A stretch of 64,000 nucleotides of DNA, taken from JADYZU01 sp964540965 (GTDB lineage: Bacteria > Pseudomonadota > Alphaproteobacteria > Rhodobacterales > Rhodobacteraceae). This document shows positions 1 to 6,759 of the stretch, piece by piece. How positions within the stretch are numbered: position 1 is the stretch's first letter; each line of letters opens with the position of its first letter. The notes under the pieces were generated by a model. The model ran no database searches and was not told the DNA's origin. It saw nothing but the letters and a program-made list of their open reading frames with translations. The position numbers and the translations under genes were made by a program. The stretch covers positions 124,001 to 188,000 of the forward strand of contig CAZIOT010000004.1 of assembly GCA_964540965.1 (NCBI GenBank). Reading direction: 5' to 3'.

Positions 1-663
1 CACCTTTTCCTCGAGCATCTTCTGCACCTGCTTTTGCGGCAGGAAATCGTTCAGCGCGTCATAAAGCGGCTGCATGTAGGGATCGACCTTTTCCTTCATG
101 TCGCCGGGCAGGAAACCAAGCCGCTCGCCCGCCTCGACCGCCGGACGGCTGAGGACGATCCTGTCGACATGGCCGCCAAGGAACATCGAGACGCCGACCG
201 CGACGGCCAGATAGGTCTTGCCGGTGCCGGCAGGGCCAATGCCGAAGGCCAGCTCATGCTCGTGCAGGTTGCGGACATAGGCCTTTTGCGCCTCGGTCCT
301 CGGTTCGACCAGCTTGCGGCGGGTCTGGATTTCCACCCGGCCGCCTTCTGCAAACATTTCCATCTGCCGCCCCGTTGCTGCCGCCGCTGCCGGCCCGCCC
401 ATGCGCAATTCGCGGTCGATGTCGGCGCGGTCGACGCTGCGCCCCGCCTCGAGCCTTGCATAAAGCGCGTTCAGCACCCGTGCCGCCGCCTTCTGCCCCT
501 CGAGGTCGCCGATCACCGACAACCGGTTGCCGCGGTGCAGGACATGGACCTGAAGCCGGTCCTCTATCATGGCAAGGTTGCGGTCGTATTCGCCGCAGAG
601 CAGCGCCAGATGACGGTTGTCGGGAAATTCGAGGATCGTCTCGGACGGCGTGGCAATGGTCAA
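1..663 (-). CDS. phoH: PhoH family ATPase, C-terminus cut by window edge
   Basis: This is the N-terminal 221 codons of a PhoH/PhoL-type P-loop ATPase, a cytoplasmic protein linked to RNA metabolism and phosphate or stress responses. The Walker A segment GIGPAGTGKTYLA is followed by VDRIVLSRPAVEAGE and GFLPGDMKEKVDPY, all typical of PhoH. The N-terminal 100 or so residues resemble the KH-like start of PhoL. The best start is TTG at 663, because AAGGGAG lies about six bases upstream; no ATG in frame has a comparable site. The usual miaB-phoH neighbourhood is present, but two genes and a terminator separate them here, so phoH probably has its own promoter. Family call is firm; the start is likely. 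Confidence 0.93.
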   Translation of the reverse strand, partial: MTIATPSETILEFPDNRHLALLCGEYDRNLAMIEDRLQVHVLHRGNRLSVIGDLEGQKAAARVLNALYARLEAGRSVDRADIDRELRMGGPAAAAATGRQMEMFAEGGRVEIQTRRKLVEPRTEAQKAYVRNLHEHELAFGIGPAGTGKTYLAVAVGVSMFLGGHVDRIVLSRPAVEAGERLGFLPGDMKEKVDPYMQPLYDALNDFLPQKQVQKMLEEKV

Positions 664-710
664 ACAGGTCTCCCTTGCTTCTGGGGTCAGGGTGGCAACT
701 TCCCGGGGCC

Positions 711-750
711 GTGACAAGTCAGCCTGACGCCCATGACACCGAAATGACGA
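711..750 (-). promoter_or_regulatory. Candidate Pho-box array upstream of phoH
   Basis: Read on the minus strand, TCGTCAT (750-744), four bases, then GTGTCAT (739-733) match the 7-4-7 layout of a PhoB box (consensus CTGTCAT-N4-CTGTCAT). A further TTGTCAC lies at 717-711, exactly two 11-base turns downstream. The array is 48-87 bases upstream of the phoH TTG and in the right orientation for it. The match is by eye only. Confidence 0.4.
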
Positions 751-776
751 AAAAGGCCGCGGACGGTTCCGCGGCC
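750..776 (-). terminator. Intrinsic terminator after the lipoprotein gene
   Basis: An 8-bp perfect stem (GGCCGCGG and CCGCGGCC, loop of six) is followed on the minus strand by five T residues. It lies about 65 bases after the stop of the 841-1236 gene and would end the OmpA/lipoprotein transcript before phoH. Confidence 0.75.
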
Positions 777-840
777 TTGCCAATTTCAGGGCAGTCCCCG
801 CCACGCCACCGGGCGGGCCGGACCTGTGCCGTGCCGGTGG

Positions 841-1236
841 TCAGTTGGCGCGAGCGCCAATCAGCGCACCATAAGCCCCGCCGCTGGAGGTGGGGATCCA
901 GTCGCGGATGCCGGCATCGGGCGTCTGGTATTCGCGCACGACCGAGCCGGGCGGGTAGAGGTTGTTGCAGATCGGCAGCCCGGTCACGGCATCGCGCCGG
1001 CGGCCGGCATAACCTTCGACGCCATCGTCCATCAGCCAGGCCTGGCAGCCATCGGGGTCATAGGCCACCGCCGGCATGGTTTCGGACGCCAGTGGCACGC
1101 TGTCGGTGCCCTGGTCATAGGGCCGCGCGATCACCGGCAATTCGCCGTTCGGGCCGATACCGGGGTTCGGAGCGAGACAGCCCGAGAGCGCAAGGCCCAC
1201 GACGACCATCAAGGGAGCGGTCAGGAACCTTGCCAT
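841..1236 (-). CDS. Small lipoprotein with DGC-W-DGG-EGY-TGLP-C motif
   Basis: A 131-residue protein of unknown function. Residues 1-20 form a lipoprotein signal peptide ending in LSGC, so Cys20 is the probable lipidated residue. Residues 61-90 carry a motif with PDGCQAW, DGVEGY and TGLPIC that recurs, almost position for position, in the neighbouring OmpA-like protein (residues 47-76). The gene begins one base after that gene's stop, so the two are surely co-transcribed. Two motif cysteines could pair in the periplasm. An envelope role is inferred from the signal and the partner; nothing shows a catalytic function. Confidence 0.8.
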   Translation of the reverse strand: MARFLTAPLMVVVGLALSGCLAPNPGIGPNGELPVIARPYDQGTDSVPLASETMPAVAYDPDGCQAWLMDDGVEGYAGRRRDAVTGLPICNNLYPPGSVVREYQTPDAGIRDWIPTSSGGAYGALIGARAN

Positions 1237-1237
1237 C

Positions 1238-1807
1238 TTACCACCTGTAGCAAACGATTTCGACGCGACGGTTCTGGGTCATGCCCTCGGCCGTCGAATT
1301 GGTCGCCCGCGGCCGGGTTTCCCCGAAACCGATCACCCGTTCGACCACCACACCCGCCTCGCGCGCCACCTGATAGACGGAATTGGCACGGCGTTCCGAC
1401 AGGGCCTGGTTGTATTCAAGCGAGGCCCGCGCGTCGGTGTGGCCATAGATCGAATACGAGAACGCCCCCGAGGAGCGGAAGAAGTCCAGCAGCCGGCGGT
1501 GCCCTTCGGCGGTCAGCGTATGGCCGTCGGTCGGGAACAAGGTGTCGGTCGGGGCGACAAGGCAGGTGTCGACCTGAAGGCAGACCGGCAGGCCGGTTTC
1601 CGGATCAACCCGGTCAAGCATGTAGCCTTCGATCCCGCCATCGGCATACCAGTACATGCAGCCATCGGGGGCGACCCAGACGCCCCAGTCGATCAGCGCC
1701 TGCGCCGACGGCAGTTGCTGGGCGGTTGCGGCCGCCGTACCCAGCGACAGGGCAGCCATTGCCACCGCCGCAATCCCCATCCGCGTTTTCCTCATCGCCT
1801 CCGCCAT
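1238..1807 (-). CDS. OmpA-family peptidoglycan-binding protein
   Basis: A 189-residue exported protein. A signal peptide (about residues 5-30, ending ATAQ) precedes the PDGC-W-DGG-EGY-TGLP-C motif shared with the downstream lipoprotein, then an OmpA C-terminal domain (about residues 85-189). Typical OmpA-domain features are FPTDGHTLT, IYGHTDARAS and the closing NRRVEIV. Such domains hold the outer membrane to peptidoglycan. There is no beta-barrel; this is the short, single-domain class. The start could also be Met at 1795 (MRKTRMG), which gives a cleaner signal peptide, but its ribosome site would be unusually close. Confidence 0.88.
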   Translation of the reverse strand: MAEAMRKTRMGIAAVAMAALSLGTAAATAQQLPSAQALIDWGVWVAPDGCMYWYADGGIEGYMLDRVDPETGLPVCLQVDTCLVAPTDTLFPTDGHTLTAEGHRRLLDFFRSSGAFSYSIYGHTDARASLEYNQALSERRANSVYQVAREAGVVVERVIGFGETRPRATNSTAEGMTQNRRVEIVCYRW

Positions 1808-2020
1808 CCCCCGTAATCCGCGCCGGACCAGATCGCGACGCCTTCACAACACCATTCGGCACGCAGGGTGCGGCCGTTACGTCAAGGTGTCACGCGGATT
1901 CATGGTCAATGCAACAGGAAATACCCAAGGATTGTTGGCCGGTTCGAAACATTCCACAGGATTTGGGGCCGCTGTGCGAAATCCCGCACCGGAATGCGGC
2001 CGCATCGCGACAAGCCAGTG

Positions 2021-3346
2021 TCAGGCGGCCTGTCCCCGGACCAGTTCGCCCGCCAGCGAATGCGCCGCCGAGCCGGTGATGCGCACGCGGCGAATCTGCC
2101 CGCGCAGGTCGCCCGGTTCGGACAGGAACACCGGGTGCAGGTGGTCGGACTTGCCCACCCATTGCCCCGCCATGCGGCCCGGCTTCTCGAACAGCACCCC
2201 GACCTCGCGCCCGACCATCGCCTCCTGCGCGGCGCGGGCCTGCGCCTCGATCAGCGCCTGAAGCCGGTGCAGGCGGTCGTCCAGAACCTCGGCCGGCAGT
2301 TCGGGGCGTTCGGCGGCAGGGGTGCCGGGGCGGGCGGAATACTTGAAGGAAAACGCCGCGCCGAAATTCACCGCCCGGATCAGGTCCATCGTCTCGGCAA
2401 ATTCCGCCTCGGTCTCGCCGGGGAAGCCGACGATGAAGTCGGACGACAGCAGGATATCGGGCCGCGCCGCCCGGATCCGCCCGATCAGGTGCAGATACTG
2501 CTCGGCGGTGTGCTTGCGGTTCATCGCCTTCAGCACCCGGTCGGCCCCCGATTGCACCGGCAGGTGCAGATAGGGCATCAGCTTGGCCTCGTCGCCATGG
2601 GCGGCGATCAGGGCGTCGTCCATGTCATTGGGATGGCTGGTGGTATAGCGGATGCGGTCCAGCCCGTCGATGCGGGCAAGGCTGCGCACCAGCGCCGCCA
2701 GCCCGCCCTCGGCCCCATGCCAGCCGTTGACGTTCTGGCCCAGCAGCGTGATCTCGCGCACGCCGGCATCGACCAGCGCCCGCGCCTCGTCCAGCACGCG
2801 GGACAGCGGGCGGCTGACCTCGGCGCCGCGGGTATAGGGCACGACGCAGAAGGCGCAGAACTTGTCGCACCCCTCCTGCACGGTCAGAAAGGCGGTGGGG
2901 CCGCGGCTTGCCCTGGGCCGGGCGGAAAGATGGGAGAACTTGTCCTCGGCCGGAAAGTCCGTGTCGACGACCTTGGCCCCGCCGCTGGCCGCCCGCGCCA
3001 TCTCGGGCAGGCGGTGATAGCTTTGCGGCCCGACCACCAGATCGACCAGCGGCATCCGTTTCAGGATTTCCTCGCCCTCGGCCTGCGCCACGCAGCCGGC
3101 GACGCCGATCTTCAGATCCGGTCTTGCCTGTTTCAGCGGCTTGAGCCGGCCAAGGTCGGAATAGACCTTTTCCGCCGCCTTCTCGCGGATATGGCAGGTG
3201 TTGAGCAGCACCATGTCCGCGTCCTCGACCACATCGGTGGTCACATAGCCCTCGGCCCCCATGGCCTCGGCCATGCGTTCGCTGTCATAGACGTTCATCT
3301 GACAGCCATAGGTCTTGACGTAGAGCTTTTTCGGCGCGGCGGTCAT
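2021..3346 (-). CDS. miaB: tRNA-2-methylthio-N6-dimethylallyladenosine synthase MiaB
   Basis: A 441-residue radical-SAM methylthiotransferase that adds the 2-methylthio group to i6A37 of tRNAs. The N-terminal UPF0004 domain has its three Fe-S cysteines visible in KTYGCQMN, LLNTCHIREK and GVAGCVAQ. The radical-SAM cluster motif is CDKFCAFCVVPYTRG near residue 155. A C-terminal TRAM-like domain with GREVGVLFE and VGKSDHLHPVF completes the usual order. The start at 3346 (MTAAPKKLYVKTYG) is chosen because the longer frame upstream has no family character. The gene diverges from the unknown gene at 3450. Confidence 0.96.
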   Translation of the reverse strand: MTAAPKKLYVKTYGCQMNVYDSERMAEAMGAEGYVTTDVVEDADMVLLNTCHIREKAAEKVYSDLGRLKPLKQARPDLKIGVAGCVAQAEGEEILKRMPLVDLVVGPQSYHRLPEMARAASGGAKVVDTDFPAEDKFSHLSARPRASRGPTAFLTVQEGCDKFCAFCVVPYTRGAEVSRPLSRVLDEARALVDAGVREITLLGQNVNGWHGAEGGLAALVRSLARIDGLDRIRYTTSHPNDMDDALIAAHGDEAKLMPYLHLPVQSGADRVLKAMNRKHTAEQYLHLIGRIRAARPDILLSSDFIVGFPGETEAEFAETMDLIRAVNFGAAFSFKYSARPGTPAAERPELPAEVLDDRLHRLQALIEAQARAAQEAMVGREVGVLFEKPGRMAGQWVGKSDHLHPVFLSEPGDLRGQIRRVRITGSAAHSLAGELVRGQAA

Positions 3347-3449
3347 GGCGTTTCCCGAAGGGCGGCAGGTCGTCTGTCTAGCCCGCGGGGGGGCGTCTTG
3401 CAATGCGGCCGCGATTGGCGGAACACTCGCGGAAAAAGGATGGGCGGCG

Positions 3450-4322
3450 ATGGGCAAGAGCTTTGGATCCCTGCGGGCGTTCCTCGAGGACGGCAAGGAC
3501 CTGCTGGCCAAGGGGCCGGTAGGGCTTGTGCTGGCCGAAGACGCGGTCGAGATCGGATCGACCCTGCGCCACCACCTCGATTCCGGCTTCCGGTCGCTGG
3601 TTCTGTTCGCCTCGCCCGATCTGGACCTGCCGCCCCTGCCCGATGCCGCGGTGCATCTGGTGCGTTGCGAGGCGGCCGGTGACGACAGGCTGGAACAGAT
3701 CGTCAACGGCTGCATCGGTGCGGCGCCGGCGGGGACGTGGCTGTATTACTGCTATAACGCCGAATACCTGTTCTTTCCGTTCTGCGAACACCGCAGCGTC
3801 GGCGAGATGCTGCAGTTCGTCACCGAAGAGCGGCGCGATTCGGTCCTGACCTATGTCGTCGACCTTTATGCCGGCGATCTTGTCCGCCATCCGGCGGCAG
3901 TCGCGCTCGAGGATGCCTGGCTGGACCGGGCGGGCTATTACGCGCTGGCGCGGTCGGGCGGCGGCGGGCCCTCGCCCGAACGGCAACTTGATTTCTTTGG
4001 CGGCCTGCGCTGGCGGTTCGAGGAACATATCCCCGCGCCAAAGCGCCGCATCGACCGTGTGGCGCTGTTCCGCACCGCGCCGGGGCTGCGCCTGCGCGGC
4101 AACCACACGTTCAACATCGCCGAATACAATACCTATGCCTGCCCCTGGCACCATTCACTGACCGCCTCGATCTGTTCCTTCCGCACCGCCAAGGCGCTGA
4201 AGCGCAATCCGGGGTCGACCTACGACATCCATTCCTTCCGCTGGCACAATTCGACACCTTTCGAATGGCATTCGCGGCAGCTGCTGGATCTGGGGCTGAT
4301 GGAGCCGGGGCAGTGGTTCTAA
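3450..4322 (+). CDS. Unknown conserved-looking cytoplasmic protein, 290 aa
   Basis: I do not recognise this protein with confidence. It has no signal peptide and no obvious membrane segment. The middle is aromatic-rich (WLYYCYNAEYLFFPFCEH) and the C-terminal third has many His, Trp and Asn residues (YACPWHHSLTASICSF, HSFRWHNSTPFEWHS). Together these suggest a folded enzyme, perhaps of the glycosyltransferase-A type, but that is a guess. The frame is open back to 3345; the start at 3450 (MGKSFGSLRAF) is taken because GGAAAAAGGA lies just upstream. Its stop overlaps by four bases the stop of the convergent RAYT-like gene. Confidence 0.7.
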   Translation: MGKSFGSLRAFLEDGKDLLAKGPVGLVLAEDAVEIGSTLRHHLDSGFRSLVLFASPDLDLPPLPDAAVHLVRCEAAGDDRLEQIVNGCIGAAPAGTWLYYCYNAEYLFFPFCEHRSVGEMLQFVTEERRDSVLTYVVDLYAGDLVRHPAAVALEDAWLDRAGYYALARSGGGGPSPERQLDFFGGLRWRFEEHIPAPKRRIDRVALFRTAPGLRLRGNHTFNIAEYNTYACPWHHSLTASICSFRTAKALKRNPGSTYDIHSFRWHNSTPFEWHSRQLLDLGLMEPGQWF

Positions 4323-4867
4323 CGTGCGTAAGGTGGGTCAAGACCCACCTTACCCGCCGCCGGCCAATAGCCCGCCACCCGCGGCTCGGCCACAGCCCCC
4401 CGCGCCCGGTCGCGGTGGATCGAGGAATGCGGCCAGTCGGACGCCCGCCTGACCAGCCCTGCCCTCACCGGCGCGGTGACGCAGAAATGCCGGTGCAGCG
4501 CCAGGTCGCCCTCATCGCGGATCAGGTGTTCCCAGAACCGGCGCTGCCAGATGCCGCGCTCTCCCTTCCGCGCGAGCGAGGGGCGCAGGTCGGTGACCAC
4601 CGGCATCTGCCGCGCGAAGGCCGATTTTATCAGCCGCCAGCGGGCGGAAAAGTCGCTGTCGCCGGGCGGCAGGGTCCAGATCATATGCGCCTCGGCCGGC
4701 AGGACCACGGCGGCGTCGATTTCGAACGGCCAGCGGGCGCGGGCCAGCGCCACGGCGGCGCGCAGCACTGCGATTTCGTCGACAAGCAGCCGCGCGGCAG
4801 GGTCGGCCAGCCGCACGGTAAAGAACCAGGTGCCGCCGGGGCGGTAGAATCGGCGGTAGTCGGACAT
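4319..4867 (-). CDS. REP-associated tyrosine transposase (RAYT) relative, apparently catalytically degenerate
   Basis: A 182-residue protein of the Y1-transposase/RAYT family, domesticated single-copy enzymes that act on REP palindromes. The family frame is clear: TWFFTVRLAD, then ARWRLIKSAFAR, then GIWQRRFWEHLIRDE, then DWPHSS. Two catalytic signatures look lost. Where relatives have an H-x-H (LPDHLH), this protein has LPAEAH (residues 56-61), keeping only His61. Where relatives have DYIHYNPV, it has HFCVTAPV (127-134), with Phe128 in place of the nucleophilic Tyr. The reading frame is intact. Palindromes flank it: one encodes its last residues (GLDPPYAR), the other lies 62 bases upstream of its start. 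Confidence 0.85.
   Translation of the reverse strand: MSDYRRFYRPGGTWFFTVRLADPAARLLVDEIAVLRAAVALARARWPFEIDAAVVLPAEAHMIWTLPPGDSDFSARWRLIKSAFARQMPVVTDLRPSLARKGERGIWQRRFWEHLIRDEGDLALHRHFCVTAPVRAGLVRRASDWPHSSIHRDRARGAVAEPRVAGYWPAAGKVGLDPPYAR
4328..4353. repeat. REP-like palindrome, copy 1
   Basis: A perfect 12-bp inverted repeat, GTAAGGTGGGTC and GACCCACCTTAC, separated by AA. It lies inside the 3' end of the RAYT-like gene, so it is coding there, and just after the stop of the convergent gene at 4322. The second copy is at 4929-4954. Confidence 0.85.
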
Positions 4868-4928
4868 GGGCTGCCCCCCCGTTTGCGCCGGGTCAGGCTG
4901 GCATGAGAGTGGTTAACGGGTGGTAAAG

Positions 4929-4954
4929 GTAAGGTGGGTCTTGACCCACCCTAC
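4929..4954. repeat. REP-like palindrome, copy 2
   Basis: The same 26-base palindrome as at 4328-4353, with TT at the centre (so in inverted orientation to copy 1) and one mismatch in the right arm. It covers the stop codon of irr, and could also act as that gene's transcription terminator hairpin. Confidence 0.85.
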
Positions 4955-5388
4955 TTGCGGCGCAGCCGGATCACCACATCGACGGCCGCGATCTCGGCCC
5001 CTTCGGGCGCATCGGGCAGGCGGCGGATGTCAAGCTGGGCCGAGGGCGCGTCGGTCAGCGTCGCGGTATCTTCCCAGTAGAAATGCGGATGGTCGGTCAT
5101 GTTGGTGTCGAAATAGCTTTTCGACCCGTCGACGGTGATTTCCCGCAGCAGACCCGCGGCGCAGAAGGCGCCGAGGGTGTTATAGACGGTGGCAAGCGAC
5201 ACCGCCTCGCCCGCCGCCTCGGCCGCGGCATGAAGGCTTTCGGCGGTGACATGGCGATCATGCCCATCGCCGACAAGCAGCGTGGCCAAGGCCAGCCGCT
5301 GCCGCGTCGGGCGCAGCCCGGCCCGGCCCAGCCAGATCGTGCCGCGTTCCATCGCGACACCTTCAAATGTCACATCATCCCGTGCCAT
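4951..5388 (-). CDS. irr: Iron response regulator Irr (Fur family)
   Basis: A 145-residue Fur-superfamily repressor/activator that in alphaproteobacteria senses haem status and controls iron and haem genes. The winged helix is visible in GLRPTRQRLALATLL and SLATVYNTLGAF. The metal/haem region is NMTDHPHFYWED, and the C-terminal Cys pairs of true Fur are absent, which points to Irr. No GCPWQ haem motif is present, as in other Rhodobacteraceae-type Irr proteins. It is divergent from fabA (169 bases apart), the usual irr-fabA arrangement. Met at 5352 is an alternative start. The stop codon lies in a REP-like palindrome. Confidence 0.92.
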   Translation of the reverse strand: MARDDVTFEGVAMERGTIWLGRAGLRPTRQRLALATLLVGDGHDRHVTAESLHAAAEAAGEAVSLATVYNTLGAFCAAGLLREITVDGSKSYFDTNMTDHPHFYWEDTATLTDAPSAQLDIRRLPDAPEGAEIAAVDVVIRLRRK

Positions 5389-5557
5389 GCCCCCGCATTA
5401 AGGCGCGACGGCAGAGTATTTCAATCGGAATCGGCGCTTTTTGCCGAAAATGGCGGCACGGCGCCGCCGGAACGCCCCCGTCCCCGCCCTTGCCCTCGTT
5501 CCGGGCGGGGTGATAGAGGGACGGGGACCAAGGGGATAAAGAAGGACGATCCGCCGC

Positions 5558-6067
5558 ATGGCCCTGTATCCGCGCCAGTTCGACAAGGAGGCGCTGCTTG
5601 CCTGTGCCCGCGGCGAGCTTTTCGGCCCCGGCAATGCCCAGTTGCCGGAACCGCCGATGCTGATGATGGACCGCATCACCGATATCTCCGGCGACGGCGG
5701 CGCCCATGGCAAGGGCCATGTCGTGGCGGAATTCGACATCAATCCCGACCTGTGGTTCTTTGCCTGCCACTTTCCCGGCAATCCGATCATGCCCGGCTGC
5801 CTTGGCCTTGACGGGTTGTGGCAGTTGGCCGGCTTCAATCTGGGCTGGCGCGGCTGGCTGGGGCGCGGCTATGCCCTGGGCGTGGGCGAGGTCAAGCTGA
5901 CCGGCATGGTCCGCCCCGACCGCAAGCTTTTGACCTATTACGTCGATTTCACCAAGGCCGTGCAGACGCGCCGCCTGACCATGGGCGTCGCTGACGGCCG
6001 GGTCGAGGCCGATGGCGAGGTGATCTATCAGGTCAAGGACATGAAGGTGGCGCTGAGCGGGGCCTGA
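5558..6067 (+). CDS. fabA: 3-hydroxydecanoyl-ACP dehydratase/isomerase FabA
   Basis: A 169-residue cytoplasmic hot-dog enzyme that dehydrates 3-hydroxydecanoyl-ACP and isomerises trans-2 to cis-3-decenoyl-ACP, the entry into anaerobic unsaturated fatty acid synthesis. The active-site His is in FACHFPGNPIMPGCLGLD and the catalytic Asp in that same segment. Length matches the family (about 170). A Shine-Dalgarno-like AAGGA lies 11-15 bases upstream. fabB and fabI follow on the same strand with one unknown gene between, so the group is probably one transcript. Confidence 0.97.
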   Translation: MALYPRQFDKEALLACARGELFGPGNAQLPEPPMLMMDRITDISGDGGAHGKGHVVAEFDINPDLWFFACHFPGNPIMPGCLGLDGLWQLAGFNLGWRGWLGRGYALGVGEVKLTGMVRPDRKLLTYYVDFTKAVQTRRLTMGVADGRVEADGEVIYQVKDMKVALSGA

Positions 6068-6094
6068 GGCAGCGCAGCAAAAGGGCGGCGGGAC

Positions 6095-6670
6095 GTGGGT
6101 TTCAGGATCAGCTACATCGCCAGCCCCGTCGCCCCCGAAGTCCTTGCCGCGGCCGTCAACCTTGCCGTCGCGGGCGAAAGCGATGCGTTACCCGAACGCG
6201 GCTGGTGGGTGGCGCGGTTGCGCGACAGCGGCTGGTCGATCCTGTGGTGCGCCGATCAGGGCTTTGCCGAGGCGAACCGCGCGGCGCTCCTTGATCTGTC
6301 CCACCGGGCCGAGGTGATCTTCTGCGAAATCGACGAGACCACGATGTGGTCCGCGGCCGAGGCCCTGTCGGCCGGCGCCAGCCTGTGGCGCGTCACCCAT
6401 GCCGGCGATGGTGAGGACCATTTCGACCTTTCGGTTCAGGGATCGCCGCCCGCCAGCCTTGCCGGGTTCCGCAGCGCGCGGGAACAGGAACAGCGCGAAG
6501 ATGACGGCACCGTCGATTTCATCTTCGAGGTGCCGCAGGATCTGGCGACGGAACGGCACGGCTTTCGCCACGATGACCCTTTTGACCCGCAGCGGGTCGG
6601 GCGTTTCCTGCGGCTCGACCCGCCGCAGGGGCGCAGGCGCGGCCTTTTCGGCCTGTTCCGCCGCGCGTGA
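6095..6670 (+). CDS. Unknown protein between fabA and fabB
   Basis: A 191-residue soluble protein, GTG start, 27 bases after fabA. It starts FRISYIASPV and contains WWVARLRDSGWSILWC and VIFCEIDETTMWSAAEAL. It ends in a basic, Phe-rich tail (GLFGLFRRA) that could lie on a membrane or bind a partner. No catalytic motif or known domain is recognised. The position inside the fabA-fabB-fabI group implies co-expression with fatty-acid synthesis but not function. Confidence 0.75.
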   Translation: MGFRISYIASPVAPEVLAAAVNLAVAGESDALPERGWWVARLRDSGWSILWCADQGFAEANRAALLDLSHRAEVIFCEIDETTMWSAAEALSAGASLWRVTHAGDGEDHFDLSVQGSPPASLAGFRSAREQEQREDDGTVDFIFEVPQDLATERHGFRHDDPFDPQRVGRFLRLDPPQGRRRGLFGLFRRA

Positions 6671-6759
6671 CGCCTGCGTTCTGCCGGCGGCCCTGCCCTA
6701 CCTGCTTGCCCCGTTTCCGCGCCTGCCATACACAGGCATGAACTTTCAAGGAGGCCACC

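Noticed and set aside
4319..4954. A complete insertion sequence around the RAYT gene
   Set aside because: There are no terminal inverted repeats beyond the two short palindromes, no target duplication is evident, and the protein belongs to the single-copy RAYT group.
4951..5388. Ferric uptake regulator Fur
   Set aside because: The C-terminal Cys pairs and His cluster of Fur are missing, and divergence from fabA is typical of irr.
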